Part shown: piece after piece, positions 7,533 to 15,510 of the stretch | How positions within the stretch are numbered: position 1 is the first letter of the stretch | How the letters are laid out: each line of letters opens with the position of its first letter | DNA from: Gemmatimonadetes bacterium bin94 | GTDB taxonomy: Bacteria > Gemmatimonadota > Gemmatimonadetes > Longimicrobiales > Gaopeijiaceae | Reading direction: 5' to 3' | Length of the DNA: 64,000 nucleotides | NCBI GenBank assembly: GCA_002238865.1 | Contig: MPNE01000002.1 | Span: 62,001 to 126,000 of the forward strand | Made by a program: the position numbers and the translations under genes | The notes under the pieces: generated by a model | What the model saw: the letters and a program-made list of their open reading frames with translations, nothing else | Told to the model about the DNA's origin: nothing | The model's database searches: none

Positions 7533-8300
7533 ATGCGTAGCAACACTGGTTTCGGCCTGTTGGCGCTCCTCGCCACCATGGCGATCACGGCGTGCCGACC
7601 GGGTCAGGCGACAATCGTAGTCGCGCTCGGCGAAGACGGCGCCGGCAGTACTGTCGAGGACGTCGAAGTTCGCCTGCTTCCCTACGACCGCGACGAGATC
7701 TTCGACTCGTTGACGGTGGCGGCTCCGATGCCCGAGCCGGAGATCCCCCCGGATCTGCTCGCGGCCCAGGTGGAGATCGCGGAAGCGCAGCAGGCGTGGC
7801 GTGACATGGAGACCCGGTGGAACACGCTTCGTGACACGCTGCAGAAGCTGAACACGACGCTGGAAGGGCTCAACCCGGGCATGACGGCATACCGGGCCAT
7901 TTTCAACGAATGGCAGGACCTGGAAGCGGAGTACAACCGCGCCGGGCGGCAGAACGAGGTCCTGTTCGGCACCTTCACGGATCTCCAGCAGGCGGCGATC
8001 GGCCGAATGGACAGCATGAAGATCGTCCAGGACGACTGGGCCGATCAGGCGTTCGAGGCAGTCGACCAGGTCATCATGGCCAAGGTCGAGCTTTCGGGGC
8101 TGGAGCCGCTGGCGGACACCACCGATACCAACGGGATCGCCCGATTCGACGAGGTCGCGCCAGGCGCGTACTGGGTCTATGCCCGGCACGAGTTGCCCTA
8201 CAACGAGCTGTACTGGAATGTGCCGATCGTCGTCACGCGGGAAGAGCCTTTCGTGCTGCGTCTAAGCGAGGAAAACGCCGACAGTCGGCCGATTTTCTAG
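7533..8300 (+). CDS. Lipoprotein with coiled-coil and carboxypeptidase-regulatory-like end, unknown function
   Basis: 255 residues. The N-terminus MRSNTGFGLLALLATMAITAC is a lipoprotein signal peptide with the modified cysteine at 21. Residues about 70-175 are strongly helical and charged (AEAQQAWRDMETRWNTLRDT), a likely coiled coil. The last 70 residues (DTTDTNGIARFDEVAPGAYWV) have the pattern of a carboxypeptidase-regulatory-like beta domain. A ribosome site (ggagtga) precedes the ATG. I do not recognise the family. The stop codon TAG is also the first three bases of the TAGCAG repeat element. It probably sits in the outer membrane facing the periplasm. Confidence 0.85.
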   Translation: MRSNTGFGLLALLATMAITACRPGQATIVVALGEDGAGSTVEDVEVRLLPYDRDEIFDSLTVAAPMPEPEIPPDLLAAQVEIAEAQQAWRDMETRWNTLRDTLQKLNTTLEGLNPGMTAYRAIFNEWQDLEAEYNRAGRQNEVLFGTFTDLQQAAIGRMDSMKIVQDDWADQAFEAVDQVIMAKVELSGLEPLADTTDTNGIARFDEVAPGAYWVYARHELPYNELYWNVPIVVTREEPFVLRLSEENADSRPIF

Positions 8301-8323
8301 CAGTCGGTGGCGAGTCGCCGGGC
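8298..8323 (+). repeat. TAGCAG 3' element, copy 2, overlapping a stop codon
   Basis: TAGCAGTCGGTGGCGAGTCG and following bases. The first TAG is the stop codon of the lipoprotein gene. The GGCGA/TCGCC pair inside is self-complementary but with almost no loop. Confidence 0.5.
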
Positions 8324-8365
8324 CGCCGCAGCAACCCGCCCGGCGCCAGCCACTCCCGCTGACCG

Positions 8366-10603
8366 GTGAACCCCCGGCTTGACATCGATGCGGACGGTGT
8401 GGGGCGGATCACGTTCAGCGACCCTGCAAGGCCGCACAACGTCCTCACGGCCGAGGTGCTGCGGGATCTTGATTCGGTCGTCGCAGAGGCCGCGGAGGCC
8501 GCGGGCAAGGGTACTCTTCGGGCCCTGATGGTGAGGTCCGGCAAGCCCGGATCCTTCATCGCGGGTGCCGACGTGAACGCCATCGCCGCTTTTGCCGAGA
8601 GCGGCGACCGCCAAGCCGGGTCCGAAGCGGTGCGACAGGGGCAGGCCCTCTTCGAACGCATCGCCGCGCTGCCCGTGCCCACCGTAGCGGCGATCCAGGG
8701 CATCACCCTGGGCGGAGGCACCGAAGTCGCCCTTGCGTGCGACTACCGGGTCAGCGACGACGGCGACGGTACGCGGATCGGGCTCCCCGAGGTGCAGCTG
8801 GGGATCTTTCCGGCGTGGGGAGGCACGACGCGACTCCCTCGCCTTGTCGGGCTGCGTGCCGCACTCGACCTGATGCTCACGGGGAAGGCGGCCCGGACCT
8901 CGAAGGCGAAGCGGATCGGTCTGGTGGACCAGGTCTTCCCCGCAGCGCAGTTCGAGGAGCGCAGCCGCGCGTTCGTGCGCGCCCTGGCGGAAGAGGGCGA
9001 CCCGGGGAGCACGGGACCCGGACGGCGGCGCGGGGTCGTCGCCCGGATCCTCGACGGGACAGCCCCCGGGCGCGCGCTCGTCCTGCGGGCCGCGCGCAAG
9101 CAGGTCATGAAGCGCACGGGGGGCCGCTACCCCGCCCCGTTGAAGCTTCTGGACGTCGTGGCCAGGGGCGCGGGGCGGACGGTCGCCCAGAGTCTGGAGC
9201 TGGAGGCCGAAGGCGTGGGCGAGTTGCTGGAATCGCCGGTGTGCCGGAACCTGCTCTTCCTCTTTCAGCTCCGCGAGGGGGCCCGCAAGGGACCGTGGTC
9301 GGACGGTGGGCGCGCGGCGCCCGTGGAGCGCATGGCGGTGATCGGAGCCGGTCAGATGGGGGGCGGCATCGCCCAGCTGGCGGCGTACAACGACATCCCC
9401 GTGCGGATGAGGGACATTCGCCACGAGGCCGTCGCGGGAGGTCTTGCCCATGCGCGATCACTATTCGACGGCGCCGTGAAGCGCAGGACGCTCCGCCGCC
9501 GCGTCGCCATGCGGAAGATGGGCCTGATCTCGGGCGGGCTGGACTACGCGGGCGTGGGGCGGGCGGACCTGGTCGTGGAGGCCGTGGTCGAACGCATGGA
9601 CATCAAGCGGGCGGTGCTCGGCGAGATCGAGGCGGCCGTCGGGCCCGAAGCCGTGATCGCGACGAATACCTCCTCGCTGTCGGTCGGCGAGATGGCCTCG
9701 AAGCTGGATCGCCCCGGGCGGTTCGGGGGGATGCACTTCTTCAACCCGGTCCATCGCATGCCGCTGGTGGAGGTCGTGTGGGGGGAAGGGACCGATCCTG
9801 ACACGATCGAGACGATCGCCGCCCTTGTGATCCGTCTCGGCAAGGTTCCGGTCATCACGCGGGACGGCCCGGGATTCCTTGTCAACCGGATCCTGGGAGC
9901 GGGCCTCAACGAAGCCGGACACCTGCTGGCCGAGGGGTGCGAGGTCGTGGCGCTGGACCGGATCTGGACCGATTTCGGCATGCCGATGGGGCCCTGTCGC
10001 CTCATCGACGAGGTCGGGATCGACGTTGTCCGCCACGCGGGGGCGGTTTTGGCGGACAAACTCGGCGATCGGGTGGCGCCCGCGGCACCCCTGGTCGCAC
10101 TTGCCGAATCGGGGCGGACGGGACGGAAGGGGGGCCGCGGCTTCTACCGGTACGAAGGCGGGAAGCAGAAGGAACTCGATCCAACCGTGTATTCGGACAT
10201 GGGCCTGCCGTCGGCACGCTCGGTTCCGGATGCCGCGCACGCGCGGGACCGAACGGTGCTGGCCATGGTCAACGAGGCCGCGAGGGTGCTGGAGGACGAA
10301 ATCGTCTCCTCGGCCGCGGACGTGGACCTCGGCATGGTCATGGGCACCGGGTTTCCGCCCTTCCGCGGCGGCTTGCTGAAGTACGCGGACGACCGCGGGC
10401 TGGACGAGGTCCTCCGCACCCTCACGGCGTTCCGCGACATCGCGGGTGGCCGGTATGAGCCCAGCGGCCTGCTGGCACGGCTGGTCGACGCCGGAGAGAG
10501 CTTCCACGGCGCCTTCCCCCCGGCGCGTACCACTCCGCCCGCCCGCACCCGGCCCCCGGCCTCCGCCCCACAGCCGCCCCGCCCGACAGACGCTGCCGGG
10601 TGA
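8366..10603 (+). CDS. fadJ: FadJ/FadB-type enoyl-CoA hydratase / 3-hydroxyacyl-CoA dehydrogenase
   Basis: 745-residue bifunctional beta-oxidation enzyme: hydrates trans-enoyl-CoA and oxidises the 3-hydroxyacyl-CoA with NAD+. The N-terminal crotonase domain (about 1-200) has FIAGADV, then GGGTEVALACDYR and GLPEVQLGIFPAWGG, which supply both catalytic glutamates known in FadB. The dehydrogenase part has the NAD loop AVIGAGQMGGG (about 322-332), the catalytic HFFNPVHRMPLVEV and, in the helical part, DGPGFLVNRIL. Translation starts at GTG 8366. The tail after about 725 is proline-rich and atypical. A thiolase partner (fadI/fadA) is not in the window. fadJ is preferred over fadB by the absence of an adjacent thiolase gene, which is weak evidence. 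Confidence 0.93.
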   Translation: MNPRLDIDADGVGRITFSDPARPHNVLTAEVLRDLDSVVAEAAEAAGKGTLRALMVRSGKPGSFIAGADVNAIAAFAESGDRQAGSEAVRQGQALFERIAALPVPTVAAIQGITLGGGTEVALACDYRVSDDGDGTRIGLPEVQLGIFPAWGGTTRLPRLVGLRAALDLMLTGKAARTSKAKRIGLVDQVFPAAQFEERSRAFVRALAEEGDPGSTGPGRRRGVVARILDGTAPGRALVLRAARKQVMKRTGGRYPAPLKLLDVVARGAGRTVAQSLELEAEGVGELLESPVCRNLLFLFQLREGARKGPWSDGGRAAPVERMAVIGAGQMGGGIAQLAAYNDIPVRMRDIRHEAVAGGLAHARSLFDGAVKRRTLRRRVAMRKMGLISGGLDYAGVGRADLVVEAVVERMDIKRAVLGEIEAAVGPEAVIATNTSSLSVGEMASKLDRPGRFGGMHFFNPVHRMPLVEVVWGEGTDPDTIETIAALVIRLGKVPVITRDGPGFLVNRILGAGLNEAGHLLAEGCEVVALDRIWTDFGMPMGPCRLIDEVGIDVVRHAGAVLADKLGDRVAPAAPLVALAESGRTGRKGGRGFYRYEGGKQKELDPTVYSDMGLPSARSVPDAAHARDRTVLAMVNEAARVLEDEIVSSAADVDLGMVMGTGFPPFRGGLLKYADDRGLDEVLRTLTAFRDIAGGRYEPSGLLARLVDAGESFHGAFPPARTTPPARTRPPASAPQPPRPTDAAG

Positions 10604-10610
10604 GCGGACG

Positions 10611-11228
10611 ATGCGGCAACCCGGAAAGCGCGGCGAAGGTGTCGCCGGCATCGTCCTCGCGGCGGGCGCCTCGGCGCGCATGGGCTCGCCGAAGGCCCTG
10701 CTCGACGCGGGGAGCATGACGTTCGTGGCTCGCCTGGCAACCACCCTGGCCCGGGGCGGATGCGCGCCCGTCGTCGTGGTGGCCGCGTCGGCCACCGGTG
10801 AAACGGCCGCCGAGGTCGCGCGGGGACCGGCCCGCCTCGCGGTCAACCCTGGCGGAGCGGGCGGCCAGATCGGCTCGCTGCGCGCCGGGCTCCGCCACGT
10901 CGAGGGGCTCGACGATCCCCCCGCGGCCGTTCTCTTCACCCCGGTCGACAACCCCGCGGTGGCTCCGGCCACGGTGCGGTCCCTGATCGAGGCGTGGCGT
11001 CGTTCCCGTGCGGCCATTGTGGTGCCCAGCCACGAGGGCAAGCGCGGCCACCCCGTGCTGGCCGACCTGGCCATAGCGGCGGAATTCCACGCGGACGGCC
11101 TGGCCGAAGGGGCACGTGAGGTGGTTCGGCGGGATCCCGGCAGGGTGATCGAGGTCCCGGTTCACGATCCCGGCACCGTGGACGACCTGGACACCCCCGC
11201 GCGCTACCGGGACCGGTTTCCGGCATGA
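10611..11228 (+). CDS. MobA-like / MocA-type nucleotidyltransferase
   Basis: 205 residues with the NTP-transferase signature GIVLAAGASARMGSPKALL near the N-terminus, then AVLFTPVDNPAVAP (metal-binding aspartate) and GKRGHPVL. This is the family that makes molybdopterin cytosine (or guanine) dinucleotide or acts in similar sugar-nucleotide reactions. It is coupled (ATGA) to an XdhC gene, which supports a role in maturing a molybdenum hydroxylase of the xanthine-dehydrogenase/CO-dehydrogenase group, as for MocA. It starts 7 bases after the fadJ stop. The molybdoenzyme itself is not in the window. Confidence 0.85.
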   Translation: MRQPGKRGEGVAGIVLAAGASARMGSPKALLDAGSMTFVARLATTLARGGCAPVVVVAASATGETAAEVARGPARLAVNPGGAGGQIGSLRAGLRHVEGLDDPPAAVLFTPVDNPAVAPATVRSLIEAWRRSRAAIVVPSHEGKRGHPVLADLAIAAEFHADGLAEGAREVVRRDPGRVIEVPVHDPGTVDDLDTPARYRDRFPA

Positions 11229-12136
11229 ACCCCTCTCCCGCGCGGATCGCCGCCCGAGTGCTGGAGGCGCTGAAAGAGGGGGAGCGCATCTACACGGCGG
11301 TCGTGACCGACGCGGCGGACACATCGATGATCGGGCGGCGGTGGTGGCTTTCGGGCAGGCTCCACGGGGGCACGCTCGGAAGCCCGTCCCTTGACGGGGA
11401 GGTCGCCGCCGCGGTGACGGCGCTCTTCCCCCCAAGGGAATCCAGGGGCGCGCTGAGCCGGGACTTCGAGTACGGCGAAGGAGCGGGCGCCGCGACCGCC
11501 AAAGTCTACATCGAACTGCACGGCCCCCCCGCGCGGATGGTGATCGTGGGTGCGGGGCACATCGCAATCCCGCTCTGCCGGGTTTGCGCAATGCTGGGGC
11601 TGCGCGTCGTGGTGCTGGACGACCGGCCCGAATTCGCGGCTCCCGGGCGGTTCCCCGAGGCCGCCGCCGTCCGCATGATCGACTTCCGGGATCCCTTCGC
11701 CGACACCCGGCTGGACCCGCACGACCATGTGGTCCTGGTGACGCGGGGGCACAGCTTCGACTACGAGTGTCTGGTGCGCCTGCTGCGCATGCCGGGGCCG
11801 CCTGGCTACATTGGGATGATCGGCAGCCGCCGGCGCGTCCGGGCCACGCACGAGCAACTCGCCCGGGACGGCTTCACCAGTGATCAGATGAAGCTTGTGC
11901 GGGCGCCCGTCGGGCTGGATCTGGGGGGGCAGACTCCGGTGGAAATCGCTGTTTCGGTGGCCGCGGAGGTCATCATGTTCCACTCACGGGGCACCGGCAT
12001 CCCCCTGGTGGACAAGGAGCGCGTTGTCGAGCGCTTTTTCGGCGGGCGCGGCGGCGGCGGACCGGCGCCCGCCCGCACACGAGAGAGCTACGGCGGACCG
12101 GGGCCCGGCCCGCGCACGAAGAAGGAGCAGCCATGA
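11225..12136 (+). CDS. XdhC family protein, Rossmann-domain part
   Basis: 303 residues. XdhC binds molybdenum cofactor, helps its sulfuration and inserts it into xanthine-dehydrogenase-type enzymes. The C-terminal two-thirds is the XdhC Rossmann domain: MVIVGAGHIAIPLCR, VVLDDRPEFA, VVLVTRGHSFDYEC, YIGMIGSRRRV and GLDLGGQTPVEIAVSV. The N-terminal 75 residues are a weakly preserved version of the CoxI domain without the usual GSAPR-like loop. A tail rich in Gly, Pro and Arg follows from about 277. It overlaps the genes on both sides by ATGA. The canonical CoxI domain is encoded separately just downstream, so the usual fusion is split here. Confidence 0.88.
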   Translation: MNPSPARIAARVLEALKEGERIYTAVVTDAADTSMIGRRWWLSGRLHGGTLGSPSLDGEVAAAVTALFPPRESRGALSRDFEYGEGAGAATAKVYIELHGPPARMVIVGAGHIAIPLCRVCAMLGLRVVVLDDRPEFAAPGRFPEAAAVRMIDFRDPFADTRLDPHDHVVLVTRGHSFDYECLVRLLRMPGPPGYIGMIGSRRRVRATHEQLARDGFTSDQMKLVRAPVGLDLGGQTPVEIAVSVAAEVIMFHSRGTGIPLVDKERVVERFFGGRGGGGPAPARTRESYGGPGPGPRTKKEQP

Positions 12137-12462
12137 GCGAAAAGCAGTTGCTGGCGCGGTTGGCTTCACTGGAGGAGCCGGCCATTCTGGCCACGATCGT
12201 TTCGTCGAAGGGATCTACGCCGCGCAAGACCGGGGCCAGGATGCTGATCGGGAAGAGCGGCGTGATCGCTGGAACGGTTGGCGGCGGATGCGGCGAGGGT
12301 GAGGTGATCGAAGCCGCCATGAAGCTCTTCGACGGTGCGCCGCCCCGGACCGTAAGGGTGGACCTCACCGACGACTTCACGTCGTGGAGCCCGGCCGTTT
12401 GCGGGGGAATCATGAACATCTTCATCGAGCGCGCCAATCCGGCACGCTTCGACGACCCGTGA
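12133..12462 (+). CDS. XdhC/CoxI-domain small subunit
   Basis: 109 residues made up of a single XdhC_CoxI domain: ILATIVSSKGSTPRKTGARM, GVIAGTVGGGCGEGEVIEAA and a late cysteine in SPAVCGG. The conserved cysteine in GGGCGEG is the one linked to cofactor handling in this family. In most proteins this domain precedes the Rossmann domain in one chain; here it is a separate gene after it. The 4-base overlaps (ATGA before, GTGA after) imply co-translation with its partner. Confidence 0.88.
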   Translation: MSEKQLLARLASLEEPAILATIVSSKGSTPRKTGARMLIGKSGVIAGTVGGGCGEGEVIEAAMKLFDGAPPRTVRVDLTDDFTSWSPAVCGGIMNIFIERANPARFDDP

Positions 12463-13052
12463 GCGGGCTGGGCAGCAGCGGCGGCGAGGGCAGGCGGAGT
12501 CCCAGGCTTCCCGCGGCGAACACCTGGATCACCATTCGCTACGGGCGGATCGGCAAGCCCATGGCGATCTACCGTCTGTACGTGCTGGAGAGCCGTCCGG
12601 ACGTCGTCGTCACATTCCAGCCCCGTACGCCCGTTGACCGGCCCCTCGTGGTCGACGGCTTCACGATCCTCGAGCCCCGCTCGCCGGTCATCTGGTTCAC
12701 CTATCCGGACAAGCTGCACGACATCGGCCTGTTTCACCGCACCAACGGAGCCTTTACGGGGCACTACGCCAACATCCTCACGCCCGTCGACTTCATCGAC
12801 AGGCGGAGCTGGGCGACGACGGATCTCTGTCTCGATGTCTGGATGCCCCGGTACGGTGACGTGCAACTGCTCGACGAACCGGAACTCGACGAGGCGGAGT
12901 CCGGCGCACTGATCACGAAGGAGCTGGCCGATCAGGCCCGCGATGAAGCCGCCGCCCTCATGTTGGCCGCCCGGACGGGAGTCTGGCCGCCCGGCGAAAC
13001 GCGGGAATGGTCGCTGGCCAGGGCGTTGACGGCATGCCGTGGCGGGGTGTAG
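12459..13052 (+). CDS. DUF402 domain protein
   Basis: About 197 residues from GTG 12459, which overlaps the CoxI-domain stop as GTGA. Residues about 45-180 match the DUF402 beta-barrel found in FomD-type and ribonuclease-E/G-related proteins: DGFTILEPRSPVIWFTYP, DIGLFHRTNGAFTGHYANI, then DLCLDVWMPRYGDVQLLDE with acidic residues, and a helical end. DUF402 proteins include nucleoside diphosphate or monophosphate phosphatases; activity here is unproven. It ends the rightward run that began with fadJ and converges with a leftward gene. Confidence 0.75.
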   Translation: MSGLGSSGGEGRRSPRLPAANTWITIRYGRIGKPMAIYRLYVLESRPDVVVTFQPRTPVDRPLVVDGFTILEPRSPVIWFTYPDKLHDIGLFHRTNGAFTGHYANILTPVDFIDRRSWATTDLCLDVWMPRYGDVQLLDEPELDEAESGALITKELADQARDEAAALMLAARTGVWPPGETREWSLARALTACRGGV

Positions 13053-13076
13053 CAGGGCGCGGGAACGCACCGGGTC

Positions 13077-13095
13077 GGTACCGCCGCTCGGTACC
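13077..13095. terminator. Hairpin between convergent genes
   Basis: GGTACCG (13077-13083), loop of 5, CGGTACC (13089-13095): a perfect 7-bp stem between the DUF402 stop (13052) and the stop of the leftward gene (13107). No T-run on either side, so it may be a bidirectional but inefficient terminator. Confidence 0.45.
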
Positions 13096-13106
13096 TCCGC
13101 TCCGCC

Positions 13107-13322
13107 TTACCCGTTCTCCGTGTCGTCGTCGCCGACAATCTGCGCCGAGCACAGACGTTCGGCGTCGATGTAGCACTCGGCCGCCACCGCCGGGTCCTCC
13201 CTGATGAAATCGATCAGCCGTTCGTGCTCGCTCAGGCCGCCGCCCGGCACCGACAGGACCTCGGAGTGATATCCCCCACCCGCGGCGTAGAGAACCCGCA
13301 CGCGGATCCGCTCGCCGCTCAT
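13107..13322 (-). CDS. Small protein of unknown function, coupled to VKOR
   Basis: 71 residues, beginning MSGERIRVRVLYAAGGGYHS and ending with an acidic tail GDDDTENG. Two cysteines lie 9 apart (ECYIDAERLC). No signal peptide or membrane segment. The ATG (13322-13320) overlaps the VKOR stop by ATGA, so it is translated with the disulfide-forming pair upstream. I do not recognise a family. The position suggests a cytoplasmic accessory to, or unrelated passenger on, the VKOR-DsbA operon. Confidence 0.65.
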   Translation of the reverse strand: MSGERIRVRVLYAAGGGYHSEVLSVPGGGLSEHERLIDFIREDPAVAAECYIDAERLCSAQIVGDDDTENG

Positions 13323-13789
13323 CGGATGCTCCCTTTGCGCATCCGCTTCACTTCCGGGATCGTCGCGGCGAACACGACGGTGATCAGGATGGCCGAAGCC
13401 ACGCAGTAGCGGCACCAGGCGTTGATCACCGCTGCTTCCAGGTAGGTGAGGTAGGCGCTGAACAGCACTCCGGCGAGAGCCCCTCCGAACAGGAGGAAGG
13501 AGACCGCCCGGGACGCGGCCAGCCGTTCCTGCAACCCCGCGATCGCGAGCACGAGCAACGCCAGATATCCCGCCAGTCCGATGACCGACACGGGCACGGG
13601 ACCTACCCACGCGTAGCTGGATGACTGCACGGCCGCACAACTCCCGCTTCCGCACGGGATGGGCGGCGTCCAACCCATGTTGTACGCCACCAGGTAGAAC
13701 GCCAGGAACACCCCGCCAAGGGAAAGCACGGCGACGAGCATCCTGTTTTTCGGGAGCCGCGCGCCCGAACCGGCAGACTGCTCGGTCAA
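13319..13789 (-). CDS. Vitamin K epoxide reductase (VKOR) family membrane protein
   Basis: Bacterial VKOR reoxidises DsbA-like partners and passes electrons to quinone, as DsbB does. 156 residues from TTG 13789, which overlaps the thioredoxin-fold gene's stop as TTGA; the alternative ATG is 16 residues in. Four membrane helices are visible. The loop cysteine pair is C46 and C51 (PCGSGSC) and the active-site pair is C126 and C129 (CRYC); a serine lies between, at S111, in FSAYLTYLE. All four redox cysteines are present. The DsbA-like partner is directly upstream, so the two form a complete periplasmic disulfide-forming system. Confidence 0.92.
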   Translation of the reverse strand: MTEQSAGSGARLPKNRMLVAVLSLGGVFLAFYLVAYNMGWTPPIPCGSGSCAAVQSSSYAWVGPVPVSVIGLAGYLALLVLAIAGLQERLAASRAVSFLLFGGALAGVLFSAYLTYLEAAVINAWCRYCVASAILITVVFAATIPEVKRMRKGSIR

Positions 13790-14460
13790 TTCCCCGGCCC
13801 GGCTTCCACGGCCTGCTGAATGTCGATGAACTGGAAGCCGCCCAGTTGCATGGCCCGTCCGGAGCCGTGGTGGACGAAGATCGACGGGGTGGAGTTGACA
13901 CCCAGCATCTGGCCCAGGGTCGCGTTGGCCGTCACGACGTCCGCGTGCCGGTCGCTGTTCAGACAATCCCCGAAGGCGCCCGTGTCCAGCCCCAGTTCCT
14001 CCGCGAGGTCGTTGAAATGGCCGACCGGGCTGTCCGGACGGGACCATTGCCGCTGGGTGCGGAACACCGAGTCGTGGTAGTCGAAGTAGCGGCCCTGGTC
14101 ACCCGCGCACCTGACCGCCCGCGCGGCCAGAAAGGAGTGCGGGAGACTCGGCATCGGGAAGTCGTGGAAGACGAACTTGGCCTGTCCGGTCTCGATGTAG
14201 GCCAGATCGACCTGGGGTTTGACCATGCTGGCGAACTGCGCACACCCACCGCACTGGTAGTTGCCGAACTCCATGATCGTGACCGGCGCGTCCGAATCGC
14301 CGTAGACCATGCCCTGTGCCAGATCCACCAGCTCCTGATTTCCTATGTCGCCGAGATCGACAGGCACGCTGGCCGCCGATCCGCCGCCCCTGAGGGCAAA
14401 TGCGACAACCACCACCCCGATCACGGCCACGCCCCCAATGATGATGTAGAAGTTCTTCAT
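13786..14460 (-). CDS. DsbA-family thiol:disulfide oxidoreductase, membrane-anchored
   Basis: 224 residues. One N-terminal transmembrane anchor (about 5-23), then a thioredoxin/DsbA fold with active site C70-GG-C73 in NYQCGGCAQF and the cis-proline loop NSTPSIFV. It would oxidise cysteines of exported proteins and be recycled by the VKOR encoded next. The ATG (14460-14458) is preceded by GGAG about 11 bases upstream. It resembles the Gram-positive BdbD and mycobacterial DsbA-type partners of VKOR. Confidence 0.9.
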   Translation of the reverse strand: MKNFYIIIGGVAVIGVVVVAFALRGGGSAASVPVDLGDIGNQELVDLAQGMVYGDSDAPVTIMEFGNYQCGGCAQFASMVKPQVDLAYIETGQAKFVFHDFPMPSLPHSFLAARAVRCAGDQGRYFDYHDSVFRTQRQWSRPDSPVGHFNDLAEELGLDTGAFGDCLNSDRHADVVTANATLGQMLGVNSTPSIFVHHGSGRAMQLGGFQFIDIQQAVEAGPGN

Positions 14461-14528
14461 GTGTTCGACACTCCGTTGTCGTTGTTCCGGCAGGACAATA
14501 GCAAGATGGGACGGGCGCGGCCCCGAGA

Positions 14529-15212
14529 TCAAGGACGGCCGGTCAGCGCCTCGACGGTGGCCCGCGTGTCCGCGAACCCCGCAAGCACCCGATCGGCGCC
14601 CGCGTCCCGCAATTCCGCCGCCCGGAACCGTCCCGTCGCAACGGCCACCGTGGCCGCGCCGACGGCCTTGCCGCATTCGATGTCCCGGGGCGTGTCCCCG
14701 ATGATGACCGCGTGTTCGCCCCGAAAGGGCCGCCCCCACCTTGCGGCCGCGCGCTGGAACGCGACCGTGGGCAGTTCGTTGCGGACCTCGCGATCCGACC
14801 CGAATGCGCCGACCGGGAAGCGGTCCCAAAGTCCAGCCGAGCGCAGCTTCAGCCTGGCGCCCCCCTCCACGTTGCCCGTGACGAGGCCGAGAAAGATGTC
14901 GTCCCGCGCGGCCAGAGCGCCGATCAGCTCCCGGACCCCGGGCAGCACGGTCACCGGGTCCGCCGCGATCCGCGCGTCCAGCTCCGACAGGTAGAGGTCC
15001 CAGAAGCGCGGCAGCCCGGCTTCGATCTGGCGGGGAGCGTGGCCGGCCGCGGTGAGGAGCTCCCGCATGATGAGCGGGTCGGTCTTCCCCGAGAAGTCAT
15101 GGTTGGCGATCGGTCCCGCAGTCCCGAAGGTCGCCTCCAGGGCGACTCCGAAGGCGGCCTTGGCGGGGCCGCCCCAGGTGAGGGTGCCGTCGATGTCGAA
15201 GAGGAGGAGCAT
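14529..15212 (-). CDS. HAD-superfamily hydrolase (phosphoglycolate-phosphatase-like)
   Basis: 227 residues. The HAD motif I is FDIDGTLT (D6, D8). Motif II is in GLVTGN, motif III is the lysine/arginine region GSDREVRNEL and motif IV is VIIGDTPRDIECG. A helical cap lies between motifs I and II. Similar proteins dephosphorylate phosphoglycolate or other small sugar phosphates. It sits alone: 68 bases separate its stop from the DsbA start, and a 253-base repeat-bounded segment lies upstream. Confidence 0.88.
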   Translation of the reverse strand: MLLLFDIDGTLTWGGPAKAAFGVALEATFGTAGPIANHDFSGKTDPLIMRELLTAAGHAPRQIEAGLPRFWDLYLSELDARIAADPVTVLPGVRELIGALAARDDIFLGLVTGNVEGGARLKLRSAGLWDRFPVGAFGSDREVRNELPTVAFQRAAARWGRPFRGEHAVIIGDTPRDIECGKAVGAATVAVATGRFRAAELRDAGADRVLAGFADTRATVEALTGRP

Positions 15213-15257
15213 GGGCGGGGCGCTACGGGCAGTGTGCAGATTCGTCCACGGGCCGCC

Positions 15258-15510
15258 TAGCAGTCCGTGGATAAGCCCCGCGTTAGCACCGAGGGCGGCG
15301 AGGCGCCGTGCCGGCAAGGCGCACCGAGGGAGAATAGCAGCGCTATTTCGACCGAGGTACAACGCAGAGCGGAGCTTCGGGATTCCGAATTGTAAACTAT
15401 ACATGACATATGGTAAAGTTCTCTTTACATTGTAACCTATCGAGCGTAGCGGTCCGGCGCGAATGCATCGTCGGCCGAATGCAGCGGGGCCTTATTCCAC
15501 GGGCTGCCTA
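15258..15510. repeat. Inverted-repeat-bounded intergenic element (TAGCAG ends)
   Basis: The left end (15258-15282) reads TAGCAGTCCGTGGATAAGCC and the right end, read on the other strand from 15510, reads TAGGCAGCCCGTGGAATAAG; both continue into CCCCGC. The two ends are therefore about 25-bp imperfect inverted repeats around 253 bases. Inside are AATAGC-AGC-GCTATT near 15333 and an AT-rich patch at about 15388-15435. At the right end the TAG is the stop codon of the threonine dehydratase gene. It carries no plausible gene. It looks like a small non-autonomous (MITE-like) element or a structured 3' element. Confidence 0.55.
15413..15428. promoter_or_regulatory. AT-rich palindrome GTAAAG-TTCT-CTTTAC
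   Basis: A perfect 6-bp inverted repeat with 4-base spacer inside an AT-rich run that stands out in this G+C-rich window. Related half-sites TTGTAA (about 15390) and TTGTAA (about 15430) flank it. On the minus strand TATAGT lies close by, so it could be the operator/promoter region for the HAD gene that starts at 15212. Confidence 0.4.
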
